The position numbers were made by a program, and so were the translations under genes. The notes under the pieces were generated by a model. It made no database searches. It was not told the DNA's origin and saw nothing but the letters and a program-made list of their open reading frames with translations. Shown one piece after another: positions 20,076-32,607 of a stretch of 64,000 nucleotides of DNA (within the stretch, counting starts at the first letter, position 1; each line of letters starts with the position of its first letter). Origin of the DNA: Homarus americanus (lineage: Eukaryota; Arthropoda; Malacostraca; Decapoda; Nephropidae); contig NW_024737042.1 in assembly GCF_018991925.1 (NCBI RefSeq), positions 18,416,511-18,480,510 of the forward strand, in the 5' to 3' direction.

Positions 20076-23064
20076 TTTTTTTTTTTAAATTGGCCTCCAG
20101 CCTACCCCAGTAGCCACACCTTCGCCGCCATTTTATTTCCTTAATATTAAATATCCTAATACATAAGAAGCTATCCTATTTGTGTTGAATTAGTTGAGCC
20201 GCAAATCTATGCGGCATTCAGTGACTGTAGCCTCATAGTCAATATCAGCAGCAGTTGTCAGAATTGGGGCAGAAGCTCTCGTTCCCCTGAGGCAGAGAAA
20301 GCCGACCGAAGGAGAGAGAAAGACAGTAGACATCTCATCCAGGCTGTAACATAAATTCTGGGCTGCTGCTTCTGTATCACCTCCGCGAGTCTGGCGTAGA
20401 AACATCTTGCACTTGGTCCCATCCCACCAGAGGTTGTGAACACTAGAGGAGTGAAGCTGCCTTGATCAACGTTTTGAATTCTCTCCCCATATGCCCTTAT
20501 CTTGTCGTTCTCGTTCCTCCTGTGTGCAGCATCGAGAACTAGATTACGGTGACATGAGGCCATGAGATAAAAAATCCTGATGTCGAAGAAAGCTCGCTGT
20601 CCTCGCGTCCAGAATCCTCGAGCACTGACGTCAACACGGGCTTCGTTAGATATGTTTATAGTCGTATGTTGGAAGATCTCACCATCCACAGGAAGGAGGG
20701 TCGGTTCTACCATGACATCCTGGCAGATTTCCTTCAACATATTTGCTGTGAGGTCCCTTACTTCGTCATGCCTCATGCATATGAAGCCCCCTTTCTTGCA
20801 CACCATGGCGTGATCGACGTCATAGGAAGAGCCTCACACGCATAGGGAGGGTAAACCTTCTACTGGCTGACCGTACCTTAGAGCAATGGCATCTATAAAT
20901 TCTTGTTTATTGAAACTGAAACCATTTGCCCTTATCGGTAACGTAGTTAACCAGTTCGAGGCGCCCACTTCCTGCGCAATAGCTATTTTTTTTTTTTTTT
21001 TTCAGCTACCTGCAGCAACAGTTGCTGCAGCTTATCATTTTGGCAGAGCTGTCGTTCTGTCGTAATGGACCTACGAATCTTGTTTACTTCACTGGTATCC
21101 ACCTACCCTGTTGTGTTCTGGGCTATTATGTGGTCCATGAGGGCTGCCGTGAGCGTAAGTGAATTTTGATGTTCGGTGGCTGCAATCTCCTCTGGATTGA
21201 TTAGTTCTATCCCTCCCAGTCTTGATGGAAATGCAAGAAGTGATCTTTCTACTGGGGTTAAGTGAGGGTGTTTCACTAATTTGGGAATGAAATTGACACT
21301 GATAGCTTCTTCCAGAGGGTGGAGGAGGGCTCCGATATCAGGGATAGTATGCATCAGGTAGTTACAACGATGCTTGACTCCATGGGTGAATGCAGCAGAA
21401 GCCGCATGTGGTTCTGTGTTAGCAATCTCAGACAGAGCTTGGATTTCACTAACCCACTCATTCACCTTTCCCGCTACGTACTCGGTCTTGGAGTCCGTAG
21501 TGCCAATTACTGTGCCTAGATGTCTTTCGCCGTCCTTAGTTATTTTGACCTCACTTCCGTCAAACACCTCCATTGCCCGTTCATGATGTTCTGGCTTCAC
21601 GATGAGGAAGGACTTGCTGGCGTTTGGGTGGTACCCTATTTGTGGACCTCGCAATGTTACCAAGTCCCACCACTTTTTGATGCCCTCCACTTTTCCTGCT
21701 CCTGTAAGGTCATCAGCATACTCCACTTATTTGACCCCAGTTATGTCTTGTTGGAGCAGTGATAGGCCTATTGCATACATTGCCATTGCAACAGGGTTCC
21801 CTGTGTTGTTCCCTCGGTTGACTGTAAGATGGTATCACCTCTTAGCGCCTTGTTGTTTACTATATAGAGGTCTGATGGATTCCTATACGAGTTTTCAACA
21901 TACATTGCAAAGCTTGGACACTTGATCTTGATGTTGTGCAGTGCAGCCTTGCGATTAAGTATGTTGAATGCGTTTGAAGCATCTACCAAGAGAACGGCCT
22001 CACAATCACGCTGCTCAAATATCAATCTCATGGCGTGAATGGCGGCCTCCCCACCAGCCTGGTGGCCAGCACACACTTGTAGGTTCCCTGCTGCTGCCCT
22101 GACATCATCCTTTACAACCTCCATTATGCATTTTCCGATGATCCGCCTCAGCACTTCCCCCACCCCTATAGGTCTACATCCTGGCTTTTTTTCCAGAGGA
22201 ATGAGGCGGCAGGCCGTCACGGCCTGGAGGTGATGGCAGCAAGAGGATGCCAGCTTTCTTGCAAGGACGGCAATGGCAGTGCAGAGATCGCTTGCTACAG
22301 GGCCAAACTTGTTTGTGTTGAGGATGACTCTCCAACCGTTTGCATCCAGACCTGAAGGGCTGGCTCCTCCTCGAGTCTTCAGTGCCTCTTTCCACACCAT
22401 CTCTCCTTTTATTTTCTCGAACAGGACAGCGTTTGGTGGGCTATAGTCACCCTCGAACCTGATGCCTTCTTCATCACTTGCAGGGGGATGTTTATCTTTC
22501 AGTAGTTTTATTGTATCTCTGTTTATTAGCATAACCCCACCGGAGGATTCCTCTGTGAGAGATCTTACCGCCAGAGACACTTTTCCCACACACATTTTGT
22601 TTCCAAATTTTCTTGGCACGTCATCGGTGTTTTGCTTTCCGTCACCAGTAATTTTTAGTATCTCCTGCAGTTTTCTTGCTTCACATAGGAGATCAGCAAG
22701 GGCCCAAGTCTGCCACATTGCCAATCTTCTCTTCATTGCTGCCACATTGCCAATCTTCTCTTCATTCCTGCCACATTTTCTTTGTACTTAGTCTTTGTGT
22801 GTGTCCTCTGACAAAATAGATGTGGTATTATTGCCAGAATTTGAAGAGCTAAAGGGGCGAGGAAGCGGTCCTGAGTGTAATCAGTCATGAGGCGAGTCAT
22901 CTCCCGAATCATTTCTTTGGTGGCCGCACACTTGGGTGGTTGAAATAGGTTAGCGGGCGACCACCTGACAATTTCTGAGTAGGTTTCTTTGACCCATATG
23001 TCTGCATTTTCCGTCGACATGCCATTCCACTGAGGTGGCTGTCTCTCATTCTCCTCGTGGAAGT
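20076..23064 (-). mobile_element. RLE-type non-LTR retrotransposon, copy A (5'-truncated, frameshifted)
   Basis: A 3.0-kb minus-strand LINE: RT domain, then a Cys/His motif, then a PD-(D/E)XK-like nuclease region at the C-terminus, which is the layout of restriction-like-endonuclease LINEs (R2/R4/NeSL/CRE group). The 3' end has poly(A) followed by (GTA)n. The 5' end stops inside the coding frame at (TAC)n, so it is truncated. It is followed head-to-tail by copy B. The exact clade is not clear to me. Confidence 0.75.
20190..23064 (-). pseudogene. RT - zinc motif - restriction-like endonuclease ORF of RLE LINE copy A
   Basis: Pieces in N-to-C order on minus: 23064-22740, an N-terminal part, open to the 5' junction; 22745-21768, RT fingers and palm with VLLVDASNAFN (first catalytic Asp) and EGTTQG; 21726-21103, starting MEYADDLTGAG (YADD at 21709-21720) with thumb region; 20806-20258, CMRHDEVRD, then ARVDVSARGFW and AFFDIRIF, the likely nuclease core. 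At least three frame changes separate the pieces. One is explained by a 29-bp tandem duplication (22711-22739 repeated at 22740-22768). In copy B the Cys/His motif before CMRH reads CVCGSSYDGDHAMVC. The protein would nick target DNA and prime reverse transcription, but this copy is dead. Confidence 0.75.
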
Positions 23065-23083
23065 CTACTGCTACTACTACTAC
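23065..23083. repeat. (TAC)n junction between RLE LINE copies A and B
   Basis: Six TAC/TGC units lie between the truncated 5' end of copy A and the poly(T) 3' end of copy B. Confidence 0.85.
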
Positions 23084-24171
23084 TTTTTTTTTTTATGACG
23101 TGGCCTCCAGCCTCCCCCAATAGCCACACCTTCGCCACCATTTAATTACCTTAATATTAAATATCCTAATACATAAGTAGCTACCCTATCTGTGTTAAAT
23201 TAGTTGAGCCGCAGATCTATGCCGCATTCAGTGACAGTAGCCTCATAGTCAATATCTGATTATCTGAAGCAATTGTCGGAGTTGGGGCAGAAGCTCTCGT
23301 TCCCCTGAGGCAGAGCAAAGCCAACCGAAGAAGAGAGAAAGGCAGTCGACATCTCATCCAGGCTGTAACATAACTTCTGGGCTACTGCTTCTGTTCGGAG
23401 ATCACCTCCGCGAGTCTGGCGTAGAAACATCTTGCACTTGGTCCCATCCCACCAGAGGTTGTGAACATTAGAGGAGTGAAGCGGCCATGGGATCAAAAAT
23501 CCTGATGTCGAAGAAAGCTCACTGTCCTGCGTCCAGAATCCTCGAGCACTGACGTCCACACGGGCTTCGTTAGATGTGTTTGAAGTCCTGTGTTGGAAGA
23601 TCTCACCAGCCAATGGAAGGAGGGTCGGTTCTACCATGACATCCCGGCAGATTTCCTTCAACATATTTGCTGTGAGGTCCCTTACCTCGTCATGCCTCAT
23701 GCATATGAAGCCCCCTTTCTTGCACACCATGGCGTGATCGCCATCATAGGAAGAGCCACACACGCATTGGGAGGGCAAACCTTCTACTGGCCGACCGTAC
23801 CTTAGAGCAATGGCATCTGTAAATTCTTGTTTATTAAGACTGAAACCATTTGCCCTTATCGGTAACGTAGTTAACCAGTTCGAGGAGCCCACCTCCTGCG
23901 CTATACCTACTTTTTTTTTCAAATTTTCTGCTACCTGCAGCAACAGTTGCTGCAACTTATCATTTTGGCAGTGCTATCGACTGTCGTAATGGACCTATGA
24001 ATCTTATTTACTTCACTGGTATCCACTTCCCCTGTTGCATTCTGGGCTATTATGTGGTCTGTGAGGGCTGCCATGAGCTTAAGTGAATTTTGATGTTCAG
24101 TGGCAGCAATCTCCTCTGGATTTGTTAGTCCCATCCCTCCCAGTCTTGATGGAAGTGCAAGAAGTGCTCTT
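23084..24171 (-). mobile_element. RLE-type non-LTR retrotransposon, copy B (short, 5'-truncated)
   Basis: It matches the 3' 1.1 kb of copy A closely, including the 3' UTR (TTAATATTAAATATCCTAAT) and the C-terminal nuclease region. It starts within the thumb region (LGG...NPEEIAATEHQNSL) and is truncated in (TAC)n at 24172. A nuclease-domain frame at 23260-23955 is open for 231 codons, with CVCG...HAMVC, CMRHDEVRD and ARVDVSARGFW; relative to copy A it has lost about 100 bp after GFLIPWP. Confidence 0.8.
23260..24134 (-). pseudogene. C-terminal RT thumb / endonuclease fragment of RLE LINE copy B
   Basis: Two overlapping minus-strand frames, 24134-23931 and 23955-23260. They give the end of the RT thumb (PEEIAATEHQNSLKL), then the zinc motif and nuclease core listed under the element. 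The fragment cannot act without RT, and the deletion removes part of the nuclease. Confidence 0.7.
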
Positions 24172-24197
24172 TCTACTACTACTACTACTACTACTAC

Positions 24198-24231
<34 letters not shown>
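24172..24231. repeat. compound (TAC)n(TAA)n at the 5' junction of RLE LINE copy B
   Basis: About nine TAC units followed by eleven TAA units. It is the original target microsatellite or its duplicated end. Confidence 0.92.
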
Positions 24232-24234
<3 letters not shown>

Positions 24235-25075
24235 ATAGTAGGAACTAATTCCTGACCCTGAGGAATCCCGGCATGGATAAAGTTAAGAAGAAAGAAAAAA
24301 CATCCCTAACCTAAAGTACAGCTACACCCTTCATGATTACAAAGAAGAGAAGCAATTAAGATGGCTAAGGAAAACACAAACACAAGTAGGAATTTATGAT
24401 AGTGTTGAAATAAAATGACGACCATAAAGCGAACACTATTGAAGACATATTGTAGACTGTTGATTAAATTGTGATATTGAAGGCGATTTTGAATATGACT
24501 CTTCACAACTGAGTGAAAAATATAACATAGGAGAGGTCTGTTAGTTATATTTTAGCTGAAGACTGAAGTGTAATGAAACGGACTGACGAGTTTGGACAGA
24601 ATATGAGAAGGCTCTGTAAAGGACTTCTTAAAATACGTGGGACCCATTTATGGAGGAAAACAAAACTGTGGTGATTGGGATTTGTGTTTGGCATTTGAAC
24701 TCATGGAGGTACAGTTGTTAATGTGATGTCACGTGACCTGAAAGTTAAAAAAAAGAAATGACGGATATGTTGAACGAGCAATATAAGAAAGGAAGAACTC
24801 ATCCGCAGTATGTTAATATGATATTAACGCCCCAGAGTAACAGATATAGAGGTCTAATTAAGAGTAACCTTCACCACTTAGCTGTAAAGACATATTGAAC
24901 AAACAATAATTTCATAGATCGGGGTCCATGAATCCACCACCGAGGCTGAAGGATGTATGGAAGAGATGAGGGAGTAAACAAGAACTCTATTGAACAGTAG
25001 AATATAAAAACAACGAAACATCTCAAATATTCTACAAAAATTTTGAAAAAAGGGATGTGGATGTTGATGACTAGT
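24232..25075. other. unassigned AT-rich sequence
   Basis: No gene recognised. The open frames are short and lack motifs. Confidence 0.4.
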
Positions 25076-26140
25076 GGGGACACACACACACACACTTCAT
25101 CCTTGACCACTAAAGGGTCAAGACGTACCTGGCACTCCTCTGGGAGCAGCCAGGTCAACTGTTAAGTTGGCCCATGCTAACTCCCTCCCCTGAACCCCTC
25201 CTCCTCACCAGAATATCAACAAGTTCTCGCCAGAAGTTACAATCTCATTTAGGAAAGGAATTGAACCAATGTTGAACAGAGGTGGACAGTGGTAAACAGT
25301 GCTTAAGTCAGTGAAAAACAACTCAACAGTAACAGCTGAGTCATACCCAAGTTAACCTTCACACAGTGAAGTCCCAGGTACCCGGTGATAACTGCCCGTG
25401 AGACCCAACAACAACCAGCGATGTGTTAATCCGCCTACGGTAGGAAGGCCTGGGACCACACCTCACTCATATAATACCATCTGTGAGGGAATTACTACAC
25501 CACATCAGGTTCTTCATAACACCATTTGTGAGGGAATTACTACACCACGTGAGGTCTCTCATAACACCATCTGTGAGGGAATTACTACACCACGTCAGGT
25601 CCCTCATAACACCATCTGTGAGGGAATTACTACACCATGTGAGGCCCCTCATAACACCATCTGTGAGGGAAGTACTACACCACGTGAGGTCCCTCATAAC
25701 ACCATCTGTGAGGGAATTACTACACCACGTCAGGCCCCTCATAACACCATCTGTGAGGAAATTACTACACCACGTGAGGTCCCTCATAACACCATCTGTG
25801 AGGGAAGTATTACACCACGTGAGGTCCCTCATAACACCATCTGTGAGGGAATTACTACACCACGTGAGGTCCCTCATAACACCATCTGTGAGGGAACTAC
25901 TACCACGTGAGGTCCCTCCTAACACCATCTGGGAGGGAGTTACTACACTACGTGTTTGCTGTTCAGCACCAACATTAATCTGTATGTTCACTGTATGTTC
26001 CTTTATCTTTCTCTAATGAAGGCTTTTGTTAAACCACCAATGTATGTAATAAGTCCTTTATGTCCAGTGTATATTTTCAGCCTTCGGGCTGCAGAACTTT
26101 TTCAAAAAACTGTTAATTTATATTATTATTATTATTATTA
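25076..26140 (+). repeat. dispersed repeat with internal 45-bp minisatellite, uninterrupted copy
   Basis: It begins with a short (CA)n and ACTTCATCCTTGACCAC, continues through a 380-bp unique body, a 45-bp minisatellite and a 3' block (CTCTAATGAAGGCTTTTGTT ... GCAGAACTTTTTCAA), and ends in (TTA)n. A second copy lies at 48040-55370 but is split by other elements. The (TTA)n end and one-sided layout suggest a retroposon or a large nonautonomous element; its class is unknown. Confidence 0.8.
25467..25960. repeat. 45-bp minisatellite (CACCACGTGAGG... unit)
   Basis: Eleven units of 45 bp (shorter in the last), each with CATAACACCATCTGTGAGGG and ATTACTACACCACGTGAGG. Most units contain the palindrome CACGTG. 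As 45 is a multiple of 3, the array stays open in several frames and yields LITPSVRELLHHVRS-type pseudo-proteins. Confidence 0.95.
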
Positions 26141-26146
26141 ATATTA

Positions 26147-26147
<1 letters not shown>

Positions 26148-26208
<61 letters not shown>
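26148..26208. repeat. (CA)n microsatellite
   Basis: Perfect run of about 30 units. Confidence 0.95.
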
Positions 26209-26210
<2 letters not shown>

Positions 26211-26309
26211 CCTACTACTATTACTACTTTACTGTCACACGGAATCGAGTATGACGATCATCCAGCTTTGGTTACAATGACATACTGCAGGTTATTAATG
26301 ATGTCACCT

Positions 26310-29300
26310 TCATTGGTGAGCTCTGAGATGACTCGAGAGGCTAATACGGGACCGGCAGTGCCATCCACAGATGTTGCACCTGTGGATGGCTACATGTAGT
26401 GCGGGAAGGACGGTGGCAGCATCTTTACGGCGCTGGCGCTTATCTGCCTTGGTATGCAGTCGGGCTAATTCGAAAGTATTGACACCTCGCGTGGTGCTCC
26501 TCCAAGCGCTACGGTGTAAGTTATTGTCTCCCAGGTAAAAGGGTCTATTTGGCACTTTTCATGTTTGTCTTAAGACTATCTTTATATATACCTCTTCCGT
26601 TGCCCATCAGCGTTGCGTTTACCATTCGTTAGATGACTGTAGAGTAGCTGCTTTGGCAGTCTACTGTCGTTTCATGTGGGTAACATGGCCGATCCAACGT
26701 AGTTGTTCATGCGTAATGGTTACCTCGATGCTCCTACATTTGGTGTCAGCAAGAATACTGGCATTTGTTCTCTTGTCTTACCAGCGAACTCGGAGGATGG
26801 AATGTAAACAACGTTGGTAAAGGCCATCAAGTACCTTGATGTGCCCCCTATATGTGACCCATGTCTAGCTGTCATATAGCAGGGTCGGGAGGACCACTGC
26901 TCGATATACGTGCAGCTTTGTAGATAATTTCATCTCCCTACAGCTGAAGACATGGGTACGGAGTCTGCCAAAGGCTTGAGACGCACATCTAATTCGATGA
27001 GGAATCTCTTCATTGATGTCTGCAATGGTGGACAGGTGGGAGCCAAGGTACTGAAAGTGATTAAGATTAGAGACGGTAGTACCATTAACTAGGGACAGAC
27101 TGGAAGAGAATTAGAGTCTTAGGGTGCGGCCACACGAGCATACATTTTGTTGACTACATGTGACCGACAATACGAAATAAGACACAAGTTTCCGGCTATT
27201 GGTAGGGTGCGGCCGCGTGCACTAGACTGGCGTTTCTTCTTGTTGATCACATGTTGGCGACAAAATCCATGCTCGTGTGGACGCACCTCTATGTACGTTC
27301 ACCTCAAGTCCTTAGTGTGCATACGCATTTGCCTAGGTGTTCAGGATCTCCTGTAGATCGTGTTCAGTGTTAACGATGAGTCTGAGGTCATCTGCATACT
27401 GAAGTTCGGTGATGGAAGCGGCCGACCACCTTTGTTCCTGCCCAGAGTCGTCTTATGTTAAAAAGTCCCTTCATTCGGTATTGGATGTCCACCTCCGGCT
27501 AATTTTGGCACTGATACGAGTAAGGAAGGCAGCCAAGAAAATGGAAAGGAGAGTTGGTGCCTGTACACATCCTTACTTTACCCCGTTTGGATGAGGAAGA
27601 ACTCAGACTGGTTGTCAAACTTGTCATTGTAGTGGATACTGCTCTTCATGTCATCATGTCATCGTCATAGAGTTGCCTCACAATGGGGATGAATTTTGGT
27701 GGGCAACCAAAACGACGAGGGCCTTTCAGACGGCTTCCTAGTTGACTGAGTCGAACACCTTCGTAAGGTCAATGAAGGCCTTGTAAAAGTCACGATGATG
27801 TTATCTGCACTTTTCCTGCATCTGGCGGGCAGCAAAGATCATGTCAGTGGCGGCACGTGATGGTCTAAATTCACATTGAGATCTTGAGAGGAAGTTTTCC
27901 ACTCCAGGAAGAAGTCTGTTTTGGAGAAATCTGACGATAATCTTGCCAGCTATGGAGAGTAGCGAAATCCCACTGTAGCTGCCACAGTCTGGCTGATCTC
28001 CCTTGTTCTTATAAAGATTGATTATGGTGGCGTATTAAGGATTTCCCCCTTCTCCCATATATTATCCAGGAGAGAGTAAAGACAACTGGTAAGCAGAGGT
28101 CCTCCTGCTTTATACACCTTGGCTGGGATTACATCAAGTCCTGTGAACTTTGTTATTTTATATCTCTTTGACGGCAGTAGCTACCTCCTCACACGATGGA
28201 GGATAGCTGAGGAGGGTCAGCTCCGGGTGTTGAGAGACCTGTTGGTCAATCATGACATCCACATCGGTGTTTCGGTTGAGCAGGTAATGTTGGTGCTCTT
28301 TCCAATGCTGAAGGATACCCTCTTTGTCTTTAATTAGGGAGTTACTGTCGGATGAGCTGAGGAGGGTCGTTCCATCAGCAGTTGGGCCGTATATTGCTTT
28401 GATGGAATTGAAAAATTTGCTCACCTTGAGTTGATCGACAATTTTTTTTTTTTTTTGGCGTTTACTCGTTCTTTTTCTTATCACACCATTCGTCACCTTA
28501 GATCGCGAAGTTTCCTCTGGGCCGTTGATTTCTTCTGGCGGAAGGTATCAGCTTTGGCCAGTGAAGGCGGTATGTTTATCATTGACGAGTACGTCGATTT
28601 CCTGGTTATTCTCATCAAAATAATCCTGGTGTTTTCTTTTGATCTGGCCAAGGGTCTCACTGAAGGTTTTTATGATGACAGCATAGAAGGTAGCCCATTC
28701 GGCAGTTGGATTTAGATTGCTTATTGTTGGGTTGTTTATCAGCCCATCGTTGAGCAGCTCTCTGACAGAATATTCTCCCGTTTGATCCTCCAGTTGCTTG
28801 GTGTTAAAACCTCCTCAGAAGTTTGTTGCCTACGCCGGTTTGGGACAACGTGGGGGGGGGGAGAGTTTGGCGCTGACGACCCGATGATCTGTGTCACAGT
28901 GGACTGAGCCACGCATTGCTCGGGTGATGAGGATATCTCGGCGATTTCTTTCTCTGACAATGATATAGTCAACGAGATGCCAATGTTTGGATCGTGGGTG
29001 TTGCCAAGAACCCTTAAACTTGTCGGCCTGCCTAAACAAGATGTTGGTGAGAGTGGGGTTGTCTTCAGCACACTTGCTGAGGAGGAGTTGGCCTTTGGGA
29101 TTACATTTACCTACTCCCTTACTCCCAATGATTTCCTGCCATAAGACTGCATATTTGCCAACTCTGGTAGGAGCACAACCTTATCTTCACTGGAGATATA
29201 GGTTAGCACTCTGTCAAGGTCAGGATACTAGGCATCCTTTATGGCATTCTTTGCACTCAGAGTTGGTCCGTATGCACTGACGAAAGAAGCATGATGCGAG

Positions 29301-30043
29301 TCATTCAGTGGGCCTTGGAGTGTCATAAGGCGCTCATTGACTCCAACAGACATTCCAGTTAGCCTATGTAGGATGGATTGGCAAATGGCAATGCCAACTC
29401 CATAAATACGGATTCTGTCCACAGCAGACTTGCCATCCCAGAAGAAGGTATTGCCGGAACCCCGTTCTGTGAGCTGGGACTCAGTAATGGTTGCTATGTC
29501 GATGTTGTATATAGACAGCTCTTTTGCCACAAGGGCTGTTTTTCTTTGAGGACACTCATTTTTGGCAGTATCCTGAAGAGACCATAAGAGGTTGTATCAT
29601 TTGCTTTTGCTTTGATCTGTTGTGACTTTTTTGACCGCATTGGGATGACCTTTTTGGATGTGGTTGCCCAGTCAGATTGGTTTGTTAGGCAGGCTATCTT
29701 TAGGGCACCCTTCCTAGCCCCCTCCCCATGTGGGGTGAGCAGTGTAGCTCCTGGAAAGAGCTGCTCAATCGCACAGACAGAAACGGATTGCACTGCATAA
29801 ACGACCATTTTATCTGTGCCTCCCATGTGCAGAAGTGTAACTAGTTACTCCTGGCAGTCGTCTCTGCCTAACCTCATCGCCACTCGTCTGTTGATTTATG
29901 TGGTGAGGCAGGAGCGCAGGCTGCAACCACATATCTTGGCTCTCCCTTTTCCTGATCCAGTGGTGCAGGTAGCTGCAACAACTGAGGAAAGGGAGAGATG
30001 CAATTGACTGCCGATCGCCCAGTTTGTTGGGTTTAGCCTTCAT
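26310..30043 (-). pseudogene. endonuclease-RT ORF remnants of RTE-like LINE copy 1
   Basis: Recognisable blocks on minus: 29530-29228, endonuclease N-half (YNIDIATITESQLTE, GVNERLMTLQ, SAYGPT); 29039-28830, endonuclease C-half (WQHPRSKHWHLVDYIIV and the DTDHRVVSAKL block with the catalytic SDH-like position reading TDH); 28496-28158, linker (HWKEHQHYLLNRNTDVDV); about 27850-27700, RT palm (AFIDLT with the region read in broken frames); 26555-26310, C-terminus with CNIC...HLRAH zinc finger. No complete frame survives. Confidence 0.75.
27121..27288. mobile_element. foldback MITE inside LINE copy 1
   Basis: The left arm starts AGGGTGCGGCCACACGAGCA and the right arm, read in reverse complement, starts AGGTGCGTCCACACGAGCAT. 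Arms pair over about 45 bp (27121-27168 with 27244-27288). A third partial arm copy (AGGGTGCGGCCGCG) begins at 27204. It is absent at the matching place in LINE copy 2 (about 39835). TSD not clear. Confidence 0.65.
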
Positions 30044-30256
30044 CTGCCGGAGTAGCCGTTCGATTCCCTATTTTGGTCACCTCTTCCACCTATTCTGCCG
30101 TTGGGGTCTTACTGAGCTCTGTAAGCGTGCGTTGCCCAGAGCAGTTGGCTGAGGGGTTGCCAGATGACGTTTATTTCCATTATCTGCGACACAAGGCCCA
30201 ACCCGGCTTTCTGTCTGAGGTTTCCCCCACACCCTTTCACTGTAACACATACACAA

Positions 30257-30258
<2 letters not shown>

Positions 30259-30299
<41 letters not shown>
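30259..30299. repeat. (CA)n microsatellite
   Basis: Perfect CA run, with imperfect CA-rich flanks to 30330. Confidence 0.9.
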
Positions 30300-30304
<5 letters not shown>

Positions 30305-30330
30305 AAACACACACACACTCATGTACGCAC

Positions 30331-30835
30331 GCATGCACGCACGCGGATAAGGACTCTGGGATATACAAGAAGGATAACACGTCCAATTGTGGTGTGGCAG
30401 GGAAGGTTTAACGTACTTACAGTAGCATATGAAACGGTACGGACTAAAAGAAAGATCTAACCGGGAGAGGGCAGGCCATACATCGGGATTTCGTAAAAAT
30501 GATTAACAGGAAGGAAGGAAGGAAGGTGTAAAATGTTGTGACAAAGGGAATGGACAATAAGTTGAAGATTTTTGACAGGAATAAAGAAATATGAAAAAAA
30601 AGTAAGTCACGGAACCAGTTGTCATATGGAAGGTTGAGAGGACAACAAAGCAAGGAGGAGTAGGAGGGAGATACATATGTTGATGTGTGACCGAGAGAGG
30701 ATTGAACAGGCACGGTAAGGCGAGGAGGAAGGGCGTGTTGAAGAGGTGGTGGGCGATGTCTGGTAAGAGCGGATTAAATAAACATCCCCAGGGAGAGAGA
30801 AGGCTGATGAAATGACTGCTAGAGAATAAAGGCAG

Positions 30836-30890
<55 letters not shown>

Positions 30891-31194
30891 GTCTGATGTC
30901 AGGTTATGAGAGGCAGAGATGGTGTGTCGGTCAGCCTGAGCCAGCGACACTGTCAACAATTATTCCAGCTCATAAAGAAATTTACATTTTCCATTAAATG
31001 TATGTAATATAATATAGAATTTTGCTCCACGCTGAGTGCTTTTAATTTGCATACAATTTACAGGTAATCACTCGTTGGTTCTATAAAAAACATAGCCATT
31101 TTAACGTGTATACCATTACAATTATAGCTGTTAAAACTTGCTGCTCTTACTCTGATTAAATATGTAACCTGGAATTATGAGATTTTAACGTAGT
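30331..31194. other. unassigned sequence with (GA)n
   Basis: Purine-rich on the plus strand at 30450-30890, with a GAAGGAAG run and a (GA)n array at 30838-30889. No gene recognised. Confidence 0.5.
30838..30889. repeat. (GA)n microsatellite
   Basis: Perfect run of about 26 units. Confidence 0.95.
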
Positions 31195-31244
31195 AATCGC
31201 ATCCCTATAATAGGCCCGCTGCAGTTTCCTCCATTCTTATGTGT
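31195..31244 (+). mobile_element. CR1/L2-like LINE 3'-end fragment
   Basis: AATAGGCCCGCTGCAGTTTCC followed by ATTCTTATG matches the 3' terminus of the LINE at 50918-54810 (AATAGGCCCGCTCCAGTTTCC, then ATTCTTATG). Only about 50 bp remain. Confidence 0.6.
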
Positions 31245-32146
<902 letters not shown>

Positions 32147-32607
32147 TTAAGTGACAGCGTACATTGGCCCCGAACAGGGTTGGCCAACTATGGCCCGTGG
32201 ACCACATCTGGCCCACCAAGCAATTTCATCCGGCCCACGAATGCTTGGCATTATTATTATATAAGTGTGAGCTTTAAGTAAATGTAATTTAAAGCGATGT
32301 GTATCTACGTAATAAAAGAAAAAATACAAACCAACTTTTATTTTTTCTTCAATTTTATAAACAAACTGATATTAATAGCAATATGACTTGTAGTTTGTAT
32401 CGAGTACATTGCTCTGTTTAAGGGAGTACCAGTCCTGATCATGTAAGTACGCGTTCAGACACTGTGCTCACCACCAGGCCCAAATCTGTCACTGTCTCGT
32501 ACGTCAGTTACCCATGAAAAGGTCAAGCAAGTGTTTGTGCTCCTACTCGTACATAGTGTGTCAGTTGCTATCTTATTATATCGTTGATATTGATTTCAAA
32601 ATACATT

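Larger units (their letters stand above)
26225..30180 (-). mobile_element. APE-type LINE (RTE-like), copy 1, heavily decayed
   Basis: A minus-strand element of about 4 kb, collinear with copy 2 at 38935-44060. On minus: N-terminal MKAKPNKLGDRQSIASLP region (about 30043), endonuclease, RT, and a C-terminal C2H2-like finger (CNICGWHCRSRISLSSHLRAH, listed in two parts: CNIC and HLRAH) near 26310. Frames are broken by many stops. A foldback element is inserted at 27121. Similar proteins are often annotated as craniofacial development protein 2-like, which are RTE-type LINE endonucleases; I infer RTE affinity from that. Confidence 0.8.

Noticed and set aside
20258..23955. A domesticated host nuclease gene in the C-terminal RLE frames
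   Set aside because: The frame belongs to two LINE copies with shared 3' UTR and truncations; copy B has an internal loss and no independent promoter signal.
25467..25960. Regular direct repeats that look like a CRISPR array
   Set aside because: Units are contiguous 45-bp minisatellite copies without unique spacers, and the context is eukaryotic.
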